DNA of 64,000 bases from Aplectana chamaeleonis (taxonomy: Eukaryota; Nematoda; Chromadorea; Rhabditida; Cosmocercidae), in assembly GCA_029168955.1 (NCBI GenBank), contig JAPDOI010000187.1, positions 1,250,501 to 1,314,500 on the forward strand. Direction: 5' to 3'. Of the stretch, positions 21,965 to 31,109 are shown piece after piece (the stretch's first letter is position 1; the number at the start of each line of letters is the position of its first letter). Under the pieces are notes generated by a model. That model was not told the DNA's origin and did not search any database. It saw nothing but the letters and a program-made list of their open reading frames with translations. The position numbers were made by a program, and so were the translations under genes.

Positions 21965-22265
21965 GATTGGAATAAAGATGTTGGGTGTCCTCGTGTTGCG
22001 TTCATATAGTGAACTTGTAACGGGAAATTTTGTTCGAAGTGAAAAATTCCATTTTTTGCAAGGTGTCCCTAACATTTCTGAACGGTGAAATTTTCTAGAT
22101 GTAAAGGAAAAATCTTATGAAATTAGGCATGGTTTCAAGGAAGTTGCGAACAGAGGTTTTTTATCACGCTGAATTCATTGATGAACAGTATTCATCACCA
22201 TTCCCAGAAATCGTTTGAAAATCTCATTTTTTAGAGCTGTCCCTATCATTTCCGAACGCACTGTA

Positions 22266-22414
22266 TATGCTTGCTCAGGCTCTCTTTTCTTCTGTCATGT
22301 CAGTGAAGGATCTTGGTTTCCATTATGCCAATAAGCTGGATTCCTCCCGTCATATAAAGATCCGCTCCCATATGGCTATTACTGAAACCTACCACCTCTT
22401 CAAGTGTCTCTCAG
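22266..22414 (+). pseudogene. CR1 RT thumb fragment
   Basis: This short CR1 piece follows the Tc3-like insertion and reads MLAQALFSSVMSVKDLGFHY then KLDSSRHIKIRSHMAITETY up to HLFKCLS. The VKDLGF and SxHI motifs are the conserved RT block after the palm (VRDLGV / F.HI). The next insertion stack starts at 22415. Confidence 0.85.
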
Positions 22415-22417
22415 TTA

Positions 22418-23451
22418 GGCTCCGTCCACAACAGACGACCAGCGGCAAAGCGTCAAGGTGTCGGAGCATCATGCGCCAGCGTTTGAGGGACGCTCGACGG
22501 CTGGCGCTTTCAACGTGTCCAAGGACCGCACGTGGTTAACGATGGTCTCTGCCAACGCGTTGCTAGATGCCTCCGAGGGCGCGACCTTTAACGCCGCCCC
22601 ATTCCATGTAGCGAGAATTAGCGGGTTTTAGCTACGATAGCTAAACCCGCATATTCTTGTGTCCACGGTACAAGGGTGCAAATTCTACGCGTATTCTACG
22701 TAAAAACGAAGGCTGAACTCGATACATTGATCTCGCTGTCGCTAAACCCATATAATCTCGCCATAAATTAATGGCGAGAATCTACGGACTTAGCGACAGA
22801 CTGTATTGAAATGCAATCTCAAACCCGCGCTGGCTATGCGGAACGCAGGGATGCCGTTCAAACAGTGTTTTCCCAGTCAAACCACGGAGTGATTACTTGA
22901 CACTCTGTGTCTGGTCGTGGAGGGCAACACCGTGTCGCTCTCTGTAGAACTTGCTAAGGGTAACTTTGACCGCTGTGATGCTGCAGAGAGTGGGGAAGAA
23001 ACGGCAATGCGGTCGATCGCAGCTGTAATCGCCTCTCTAGAGCGGATCAGAACTGGTTGGGTCGATCGACCGAGTGCTGTAACGAGAATTTGCGTAGAAT
23101 ATGTGGGTGCCGTAGCGAGAATTTACTTAGAATATGCGGGCGCTGTAGCTAGAATTTCACCAAATGAAGCTAAACTTTCCGTAACTTACTTAAATTCTCG
23201 TGTCAAAATTAGACTAGATGCCTCCGAAACTCTGGGCATCTCCGGTTTCCGTGTGAGGCATCTAGCTACGCGCTGGCTGAGGGATCGATAATATTAGTGA
23301 CAGTCGTTACGGTCACTTAGCCTCCACCGTCAGCGACTGGCCGGCTGCAGTGGTTGCTGGGGAGTCAGATCAATAACAAATGCTGAAGATGCAAACCCCC
23401 AGCGTCACATTACGGTCACTTGACGCTAGAACCTATTCTATGAACGGAGCC
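22418..23451. mobile_element. Element G: TTA-flanked element at the edge of T2
   Basis: Termini GGCTCCGTCCA at 22418 and the inverse TGAACGGAGCC ending at 23451, with flanking TTA (22415-22417) and TTG (23452-23454), the latter a one-base change from TTA. The position coincides with the left TTAA of the T2 copy, so G landed on the T2/CR1 junction. It contains a full family-C element. The 3-bp duplication suggests a Harbinger-type mover. Inverted termini are short, about 10 bp with one mismatch. Confidence 0.6.
22551..23277. mobile_element. Family C element, copy 1
   Basis: Inverted termini GCCAACGCGTTGCTAGATGC (22551) and GCATCTAGCTACGCGCTGGC (ending 23277). The body is shared, in inverse orientation, with 24408-25135 and partly with 59437-60240. 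It carries a strong internal hairpin at about 22736-22795 whose arms contain GTCGCTAAACCC and GGCGAGAAT. It is non-coding. Confidence 0.82.
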
Positions 23452-23455
23452 TTGA

Positions 23456-23940
23456 AGGCAGCAGACACGCTCGAAAAAGTTGTTGAGATAACTACATTAG
23501 TGGGGTCGTGCAGACCCTAGAAGAGCCCTCACGAAGTTGCAAGCGTTAAAAACGAATCCAAATGACCGTATTTGAGCCGTAGTCAGTCACGAAATCATCC
23601 TTGCTCCGCCCATCGATACGGGCTCCGCCCCTCCATACAGGTATTCAATGCTCGATTGCGGCCACTTGAGATTACTTTTTAGGCTTCTAATGGCGTAAGC
23701 GTTCCAGAAAGGGCCGTACGAGGACATTAGCGTCGTTATCCCAACAAATTTGGTGCTAGCTCCGCTATTTCAGCCAGTGCCGTACAACTCGTCCATTTCT
23801 GGGCCAATATAGAACGTACCGTTATATCTTAATTTCCGCCGATTTGTTTTGGTCTTTTTCATTATTTCTGAATACTAACAGCTTTAGACCTTCAGTTTAA
23901 TCCATAAAATTGATATCATTTTTGAGCGTGTCTGCTGCCT
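23456..23940. mobile_element. T2-family TTAA element
   Basis: Left terminus AGGCAGCAGACACGCTCG (23456) and right terminus GAGCGTGTCTGCTGCCT (ending 23940), flanked by TTGA (mutated) and TTAA (23941-23944). Removing T2, with G inside its left border, and one TTAA joins the CR1 frame HLFKCLSV to KNKALLLRAY in register. The body is shared with 34955-35337. Confidence 0.88.
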
Positions 23941-23944
23941 TTAA

Positions 23945-24330
23945 GAATAAGGCTTTGCTACTGCGGGCATACGAAACTTGCATCCGACAGATGGTGGAAT
24001 CAAACACAAAAATTTTTTGCCCCACCATGATAAAAGAAATCTACATCATAGAGAAAGTTCAGAATAATTTCAAGCTGCTGGCAAGGATTGGAGGTTTCTT
24101 ATATTCGCAAATCCCAATAGCATCAATTAGAAACAGGTACCTTGGGCTTTCGACCCTTGAATCTCGGCGCAGTGTATTTGACGCATGCATGGTTCACAAA
24201 TTGCTACATAACTCCGTAGTTATCGGAACTAACAGCGTTTTCAAGACTGTTCAATCACGAACAAGGGGAAATCGTTGAAAAATTTTACTTGGACGGCCAA
24301 GAACAGGTTTGCGCGCGAGATGTTTCATTT
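23945..24330 (+). pseudogene. CR1 RT C-terminal region
   Basis: The open frame reads KNKALLLRAYETCIRQMVES, then KIFCPTMIKEIYIIEKVQNN, then RNRYLGLSTLESRRSVFDAC and MVHKLLHN. The LLxAYxTxVRPxxES and VQxxF motifs and the LGLxxLExRR motif are the usual C-terminus of CR1-type RT proteins. The stop is at 24278. Simple ACATAAAC repeats near 24380 form the 3' tail. Confidence 0.88.
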
Positions 24331-24407
24331 AGCGGGCTGGAGGTGCTTACCTCAAGCTCACAAAGAACATGTCAGTCAACACATAAACATTAACATAAAC
24401 ATATACA

Positions 24408-25135
24408 CTGCCCGCACGTAGCTAGATGCCCCACACGAAACCGGAGATGCCCAGGGTTTCGGAGGTATCTAATCAAATTTTGACACGAAACTTTACGTAA
24501 ATTACGAAAAACGGCCTCAGTTGTGGAATTTTAGCTACAGCGCCCGAATATTCTACGTAAATTCGCTACGGCACCTGCATACTCTACGCAAAATCTCGTT
24601 ACAGCACTCGGTGATCGACTCACCCAGTCCTGATCGGTTCTAGAAAGGTGATTACAGCTGCGATCGACCGCATTGCCGTTTCTTCCTCACGCTCTGCAGC
24701 ATCCTTGCGGTCACAATTACCCTTAGAAAGGTCTTCCAGAGAGTGACACGGTGCTACCCTTCACGACCAGCCACAGAGTGTCAAGTAATCACTCCGTGAG
24801 TTGACTGGGCTAACACTGCTCAAACGGCATCCCTGCTTTCCGCGTAACCAGCGCGGGTTTGAGATTGATTTTAAACACAGGCTGTCGCTAAGACCGCCGA
24901 TTGTCGCTACAAAATTATAGCGAGAATATACGGGTTTAGCGACAGAGAGATCAATGTATCGAATTTAGCCTTCGTTTTCACGTAGAATACGCGTAGAGTT
25001 TGCACCCTTGTACCGTCGACACAAGAATATGCGTGTTTTAGCTATGGTAGCTAAAAGCCGCGAATTCTTGCTACGAGGAATGGGGAGGCGTTACAGGCCG
25101 CGCCCTCTGAGGCATGTAGCTACGGGTTGGCAGAG
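24408..25135. mobile_element. Family C element, copy 2 (TA-flanked, in the CR1 tail)
   Basis: This is an inverted copy of the element at 22551-23277, with termini CACTGCCCGCACGTAGCTAG (24408) and TAGCTACGGGTTGGCAGAG (ending 25135). TA flanks both ends (24406-24407, 25136-25137). The sequence on either side is the CR1 ACATAAAC tail, so the target site is clear. The internal hairpin is at about 24880-24945. The TA duplication suggests Tc1/mariner-type mobilisation. Confidence 0.85.
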
Positions 25136-25164
25136 TACATAAACATACATATAAGTGGCAGATG

Positions 25165-26322
25165 CAGTGGGTAGCCAGAAGGCGCTCGTTCTTGGCATGA
25201 AGACATGGAGGTCAAAATCTCTAGAGGTCAAGAAATGGGGCGAGCTCAGCTGTTGTTGTGAGGCATTCCTCTTTCCTGTTCTTTTTAGGATTTTTGGCGG
25301 TTATCCAAAACGCTTCGACAGTCTTGCGTGCCGCATTTTGTGATTCCCGCGCTAAAATCTTTACGGCAACCTCAGACTCCAGGTTCTCACGGCACAGTCT
25401 TCGGTGTGTGCTAAACCTCGTGGCAGGGTTGGATTCCCTTAGACCAGCAAGATTTTCTCACGCGCAGATGCATAGAAAATTCCCAGTTTTCCTTAAAGGC
25501 AGTGTCCACGATAAAATTCGTTCTTGACTTTTTTGTTGAAAATTCATCTATGAGGCATGTTCATGAATATAGGGTTGAAAAAACCTTGACAAAATGCCTG
25601 TAACTTGGAGTTTTAAAGTTTTAAATTGTTCCATGAAAGAGACTGTGGACGAGTCTACTTTGGTGGGACGAATTCTCGCAATGGACAGTTATGCGCCGAC
25701 ACACCATCATGATTGATTTCCTTGAGTGCTGGTTTCTTTTGCATTAGTACCAGAAAGTTTGACCCGTTTCAAATTTTGGATATTACCGCATTTCCAATAA
25801 GTGGAAAAGCTATTTTCGTTTTTTATGAATGAAAGCTGCTTGCAGTGTTTTTCTCATGTGAATCTGCCTAGTGTTGGGCGGTTGCTCAGAAAAAAAAATT
25901 GTACAGTTTCTGGTTTTCTCAATTTCACATTTACAGCATTTTTGCGACTTTTTTATGCAACCATCTTTCACATTCACAGCTATAATAATAATTTTACTTC
26001 TGCCACCATAACAAGTGCCGTGTGGTTAGAGAACAACCTACTGTTTCATGTGAGACAGATACGACTCCAACGGATTAACCACAAATTCGCCAGTTGTTTT
26101 CGGAAAATTTTTACTTCTTCCACAAAGTTTCTCTAGTTGTATGGACGTGTAATAAACTCAGAGTTTGTATTTACGTTGATTCTCTTCAGTAGTTAGTGAC
26201 TTGTAGCGATATCTACCTTTTTTACACAGCTATTCATTCTGTTTGAAATCACTTTCACCTGAGAAAAACTCTCGCTGATTTCAGTGTGCCAATGAAAGAA
26301 TTATTTGCTAAATAGATATGTA
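25165..26322. other. No gene seen; contains one T1 terminus
   Basis: The only recognisable feature is a T1 left end at 25493 (TTAA, then AGGCAGTGTCCACGATAAAA) without a matching right end. It is a truncated element or a solo end. The rest is AT-rich with short spurious frames on both strands. Confidence 0.6.
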
Positions 26323-26587
26323 CTGTGCTTCTCTGAGCCACATTCCGGTCCGCAATTGCATCTCAACACGCTTCCCGGGCCCAAGCTCCCGAGGCGGAAG
26401 AGTTTCCAGCGCCGCAGCCGGCGATCTGTTGAGTCTAGGTGGGTTTGGAAAACTGTAAACTAAGGAAAATTGAAGAAAACTGTATAAAGAAGCCCTTTAA
26501 GTCGGCTATGGCGCTGGAAGCTCGACCGACTCGAGCGCGTGCGGCCGCAAAGCGTGTCGAGACGCAATTTGGCCCAGATAAGCACAG
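26323..26587. mobile_element. Family D MITE, TA-flanked
   Basis: Termini CTGTGCTTCTCTGAGCCA (26323) and the inverse GGCCCAGATAAGCACAG (ending 26587), flanked by TA on both sides. Longer arms contain TCTCAACACGCTT and AAGCGTGTCGAGA. A second copy is at 60292-60567. Small size, TA target and no coding capacity fit a Tc1/mariner-type MITE. Confidence 0.85.
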
Positions 26588-26821
26588 TATTAATTCTTTT
26601 CCAATGTGAAATCAGCCACGAACCAAGGCGGATTAAGCCCTTTCTATAAACAGAAAATATCTAATGCCCTACAGTTACAATTAGAAAACTTGCTCTGCTT
26701 CAAGAATAATTGACTGATTTACTGAGAAAGAGCTTTTGATTGCACAATCGTTGTGGATACCATCGAGGTCTGAGCTGACTTGACTTACTTGACTTAATCG
26801 GTTGGCTTTCGCCTGACGCGG

Positions 26822-27640
26822 TCATTCCGCATCTTCACCGAGGTGTGCCGTCCTAGTAGTCAGCCGTGTCCATTTTTCACGGTCTTCAGCCACAATTTGA
26901 ACACATTCCATCCAGCTGTCACTATTCCATTTCCTGCGAAACGAAACATCGCGCCTGAACTGTCTTTCGATGCCGAGTGACTTCAAATCCTCTTTAACCA
27001 CATCCGTCCAGAACTTTCGCCTACGCCCAGGTGGCCGTTTCCAGACAGGATTTGGAATCATTCTTAAAGCGTGTTGTACGAGACGATCCGGCGTTCTTCT
27101 TAGTATATGCCCGAGCAGTCGAAGTCGACTTTTCATTGCTGCTTGAGATGGCGTTAGGAGATGCTGGCACCTCCCTCGTGTCAAGCGTTGATGTACTGCG
27201 TCGATTTCCTTGTAAAGGTCTTCGTTATGGCATACACGCGGCCAGAAATATCCAAGCAAACGCCTAAAAAGCTTTTTCTCCGTGCAATCCAACCTTTCCA
27301 TCTGCGTCTTTGGTGCTGTCCACGTCTCCGATCCGTACATCATGATAGGGCGAATAGCGGATAGGTAGACGCGCAGCTTGACTTCCTTCGCGATGGTGGT
27401 AGACCACAAACACTTGGTTAGAGAATTAAATGCAGACGTAGCTTCCGCACATCGTTGTCGAATATCCGCTGCATAACTACCATCGTTTTTCAGCAAACAG
27501 CCCAAATAACAGAAATCGTCCACCAGATCGATACGTTGTCCGTCCACACAAACTCCCGTTGAAGGCCTCTGAGGGACCCACATCTGCTTGCATTTGTCGG
27601 GACGAAGACGAAGTCCATAGGCTGCGGCATACTTCGAAAC
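26822..27640 (-). pseudogene. APE-type LINE (second family), RT C-terminal region
   Basis: This minus-strand frame starts after a one-register shift from the RT core. VCVDGQRIDLVDDFCYLGCL and MYGSETWTAPKTQMERL are the conserved post-palm motifs (FxYLGs; YGSExWt) of many non-LTR RTs. The end, WKRPPGRRRKFWTDVVKEDL, is the C-terminal RP.GR...W motif before the stop at 26822. Below 26822 the short repeat of TTGACTTAC type is probably the 3' tail. Confidence 0.9.
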
Positions 27641-28880
27641 GAGAGGTTCACAATCTTTTGCAGTTTTGCGTTGTTTTCAGCGAACAACACGATGTCGTCG
27701 TCGTACTCCAGGTCGACAAGGGAGCGTCCTGATGGTGTTAGGATCACATCCGCAGGAAACTGTTCTGCAACTCTCCGCATGATGTCATCAACGGCGAAGT
27801 TGAAAAGAAAAGGTCCTGCAACGGCTCCTTGCCTTACTCCTGTTTTCACCTCGAAAGCTGACGTAAATCCGACAGGTGTACGAACTGCTGCTGTTGTTCC
27901 TTTGTTCATGTCCTCGATTATCCGAACATACTTTTCCGGGACTCCATCTGCTCGCAGAGCGTTGAGCAATCGATCACGATGAGGAGAGTCGAACGCGGCT
28001 TTAAAGTCCAAAAAAGCAAGCTGTAATGGCTTCGAATACCGCTGCCACGATTCAATTACTATTCTCACGCCGAACATTTGGTCGATGGTCGATCTTCCAG
28101 GTCGAAAACCGGCTTGCTCATCTCTGGTCGTTCTTTCACGATGTTTGATAAGTCGCTCGAGAATGATACGTTCTGAAACCTTGTACATGACACGACGTAA
28201 AGAGATTCCTCTGTAGTTCTTAGGATCCGTGACGGATAGCTTCTTGTGAAGAGGTACGATGATCGCATGTCTCCACGAATCAGGTATCCTTTCGCTCATC
28301 CATATAGCACGGATGGTGTTGGTCATTTCACGAATCCCAGACGGAGGAAGAGCTTTCAGCATTTCAGCAGTGATGTCATCTCCACCAGCCTTTCCATTCT
28401 TCATTTTCCGGACACAATCCAAAACTTCAGACTCAGTCGGCGGTTCCTCACTGGCATCTTCATGTGCTCTCTGAACATGCGGTAGCTCAGGTACTGATGG
28501 CGCTGGACGATTCAGTAGTGAACTGAAGTAATCCTTCCATATTGGCAGCGTCGCATCACCAACTGCAACTCCATTGGTAGTGTTCAAGACAGGAGAACAT
28601 CTCTTCATCTTCCCGCTATACTGTCGCAGCAACGTGTAGGCTTTTCTCGGATTCTTCTCCTCCCAAGCCTTCTCGAACTCCTTAGCTCTACACGTCCACT
28701 CCCGTTCGCGGTCACTTTGAAGCTGCCGACGCAACTTCCTCCTCAGACGCTTCTCCTCCACGAAGTTTTCTGCAGTTCGGAGAGCACATACCTTGTTGCA
28801 AGTAGACGTCGTTCTCTCTGAGACGTAGGCGAACTTCTTCTTAGGCTGTAAAACCGGGAGTGCCTCTTTCGAAGCGTCCT
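27640..28880 (-). pseudogene. APE-type LINE (second family), RT core
   Basis: EEKRLRRKLRRQLQSDRERE, the KNPRKAYTLLRQYSGKMKRC linker, then RT blocks: KMKNGKAGGDDITAEMLKAL, IIVPLHKKLSVTDPKNYRGI, QAGFRPGRSTIDQMFGVRIV, LAFLDFKAAFDSPHRDRL (first Asp), VKTGVRQGAVAGPFLFN, and LVDLEYDDDIVLFAE at the active site. YDDD replaces the usual YADD, with both catalytic Asp present. The core is open over about 400 codons, but frameshifts near 28880 and 27640 disconnect it from both neighbours. Confidence 0.92.
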
Positions 28881-28971
28881 GGATGCACTTGACAAAAGAA
28901 TTTCTTCTTCTTCATCTCTGAGACTTGTCATGTCAATCTTCTGGAGAGGCCGAGCCCCACGCTTCCTCTTA

Positions 28972-29800
28972 TTAATTCTTCGCAGTGAAGTTCAACAGAA
29001 CAGGACGGTGATCCGAATCGAATGCGACATCCCACACAGCTCTAGATCTTCGAATGTCCGATACTGGAATATTCCTCGTCAGGACATAGTCAAGCTGTAG
29101 TTTCAAAGTTGTCATCTTCCGCTTCCGCTGCTCTTCTGGAGATAGCTGGGCTGGTCCCTGCCACGTAAGCTGATAGCGGCGATGATTCCTCTTGAATGTC
29201 GATGCAATAATCAGACCACTGCATTCACAAAAGTCGACAAGGCGGTAGCCATAGTCCGATGTTTGCTCCACTGGGTAGAACCATTTACCGAGTACTTCGG
29301 ATTCCTGATCAAGTCCCATCTTCGCGTTTGCGTCGATTCCCACCACAACAGCATGTTGACAAGGTATCCCGGCCAGCAACGTATTTAGTTCCTCATAAAA
29401 CGCATCCTTCGAATTGTCTTCGGCGGTTTCAGTGGGCGCATGAGCACTCACTATCCACAGATTGAATCCTCTGTGATCCCGCAGTCGTACGAATGTATTC
29501 CGACACGACGTTGAGCCGAACTCCTTGACCATACCATTGAAATCCTTCCTTACAGCTATTGCACAGCCTCCCACTCTCCTATCGTCAGCGTTACCGCAGT
29601 AGATGGTGTACGCTCCGACGCTGATGACGGGTCTATCCTTGAGGCGGGTTTCCTGCAAAGCAGCAAACGGTGCATGGAAATATCTCAGAAGTCTGGATAG
29701 CGCAGTTTTTTGGATATCACTCGACAGCGATCGACAGGTCAGGGTGGCGAAACTGTGGCTTGTGACCAATGACTCCATGAACTTTCTAGGTACGGATCCT
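28972..29800 (-). pseudogene. APE-type LINE (second family), endonuclease domain
   Basis: FATLTCRSLSSDIQKTALSR, then FHAPFAALQETRLKDRPVIS (catalytic Glu in QETRL), NLWIVSAHAPTETAEDNSKD (APE SxHxPT motif), AVVVGIDANAKMGLD, LQLDYVLTRNI and SDHRPVLLNF. The motifs are complete and in order, ending at a stop at 28972. The upstream part of the same open frame (29.80-30.19 kb) is mostly satellite and should not be counted as protein. The start codon cannot be fixed; the conserved region begins near 29790. Confidence 0.9.
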
Positions 29801-29984
29801 AAGGTGGTATGGACCAGAGGCCTTGGTGTGCCGAACGGCGACACCTTTATGCATTGTGCGGGATACTTTCGCGATATAGTTGTGCACGCTATATCGCTCG
29901 AACGTTCCCTGTGTACACTCAAACGTCTGCTGGGTTCAGTAGAAGCAGGGGCACCAACGAGCAGGTACCAACAGACTTGTAGGA

Positions 29985-30185
29985 GTAAGCAGGATGTCAC
30001 AGAATGTGCGCACGACGTTAGCAGGAGCGTGCAGGATGTCATGGAAAGTGTGCAGGACATCAGTGAGAGTGTGCAGGACATTAGTGGAAGTGTGCAGCGC
30101 CTCATAGAAAGTAAGCAGGACATCAGTGGGAGTGTGCAGGCCATCAGTTGGAGTGCGCAGGACGTCATAGAAGGGGGAGGGTAGA
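29985..30185. repeat. 21-bp satellite, short array at the LINE 5' side
   Basis: About nine degenerate units with the core TGTGCAGGAC (for example GAGTGTGCAGGACATCAGTG) lie immediately upstream of the LINE on its minus strand. The same unit forms the 3.4-kb array at 14572-17990 and an array at 61056-61400. Confidence 0.9.
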
Positions 30186-30263
30186 GCATCAGTAGGCTTG
30201 CTTTGAGTTAACACCACCAGGCGTAAGTCATGTTAGAAAGGAAACCTTTAGGAAAAATAAATG

Positions 30264-30945
30264 AAATTCCTGAAAGTTTAGGTTCCTGGCAGAAGTAAAG
30301 ATTTGGCATGGCCATTTTTTCGAAAAATTAGAAATATACTTAGTTAAAAGGGGAAGGTAAAGAAAAATGGAAAAAGTTTTGAAATATTAATGAGAACGAT
30401 TTGGCGTAGAATAAGTTGATTTTTGGGAAATGTAGTAAGATAGCTGAAAGTATGATTTGGCAGACGAGTTTGAACCAACTATTGATAATAGTTGTGCAAA
30501 ACGAGAGATCGCATTGTATGAGCTTATCCGTAGAACATATCGAAGCAAATTCACGCGTGATAAGGCAAGCAGTAAAAGCTCGTCCGGAGCTGCAGTGCCG
30601 CGGTCTTCACGTATTAAGTGAAGTGAAATCAACTGTTTGCTTGCCTTATCACGCGTGAATTTGCTTCGATATGTTCTACGAATAAGCCCATACAATGCGA
30701 TCTCTCGTTTTGCACAACTCTGGTCAATAGCTGGTTCAAACTCGGCTGCCAAATCATACTTTCAGGTATTTGACTAAATTTCCCAAAAATCAAATTATTC
30801 TACGCCAAATCGTTCTCATGAATATTTCAAAACTTTTTTCTTTTTTCTTTACCTTCCCCTTTTAACTAAGTATATTTCTAATTTTTTGAAAAAATGGCCA
30901 TGCCAAATCTTTACTTTTGCCAGGAACCTAAACTTTCAGGAATTG
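30264..30945. mobile_element. Foldback element with GATTTGGC boxes, second type
   Basis: Two arms of about 310 bp with termini ATTCCTGAAAGTTTAGGTTC and the inverse at 30921-30945. The near-palindromic centre is around 30600. GATTTGGC occurs at three places in the left arm and as GCCAAATC in the right arm. Terminal and box motifs resemble the element at 19317-20126, so both belong to one wider family. Confidence 0.88.
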
Positions 30946-30968
30946 AATATTTTAAATTGTTTTTGCAG

Positions 30969-31076
30969 GCAGCCTCCGCCGGAGTAACGACTGCAATTCT
31001 GGATGTACTTATCGGAGCAGAGAAAGTGTTTCCAAAGCTTGTTTTTGTTATTATCTATTCCTCATCATGCTTCATT
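30969..31076 (+). CDS. Possible single exon, transporter-like (low confidence)
   Basis: A clean nematode-type acceptor, TTTTTGCAG at 30960-30968, is followed by a 108-bp open stretch and a GTAGGT donor at 31077, so both ends fall on codon boundaries. The peptide AASAGVTTAILDVLIGAEKV, followed by FPKLVFVIIYSSSCFI, has a hydrophobic half. The TTAILD plus aromatic membrane-segment pattern recalls the eighth and ninth membrane segments of neurotransmitter:sodium symporters. The foldback element ends only 23 bp upstream of the exon, so it would sit in the intron. It could equally be a fragment of a dead gene, or chance. Confidence 0.35.
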
Positions 31077-31109
31077 GTAGGTTTGGTTTTGGTTTTTAAC
31101 AAATGAAAA

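Larger units (their letters stand above)
13625..22263. mobile_element. Tc3-like Tc1/mariner element (8.6 kb with nested inserts)
   Basis: The left terminus CAGTGCGTTCGGAAATGATA at 13625 and its inverse, ending GAACGCACTG at 22263, are flanked by TA on both sides (13623-13624, 22264-22265). A second copy of the terminal motif lies about 175 bp inside each end (about 13803 and about 22060-22085). That matches the two transposase-binding sites known in Tc3-type long inverted repeats. The transposase is on the minus strand. Removing the whole element and one TA brings the CR1 frame back into register (VLQTPTY before, MLAQALFSSV after), so this is one insertion despite its size. Most of the length is secondary: satellite, TTAA element, foldback and element E. 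Confidence 0.85.
9170..25165 (+). mobile_element. CR1-type LINE, one decayed copy split by nested insertions
   Basis: Pieces of a single CR1-like non-LTR retrotransposon appear in correct order on the plus strand. They are ORF1 (about 9540-10186), APE endonuclease (10153-11036), linker (11055-11420), RT core (12745-13622), RT thumb (22266-22414), C-terminal region (23945-24278) and a simple-repeat tail of ACATAAAC type (24380-24407 and 25138-25160). Four insertions account for the gaps: a Harbinger region, the 8.6-kb Tc3-like element, the T2/G/C stack and family C copy 2 in the tail. Two gaps close in frame when the insert and one target copy are removed. The 5' border is uncertain; 9170 is a guess based on where neighbouring repeat similarity ends. 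Confidence 0.8.
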
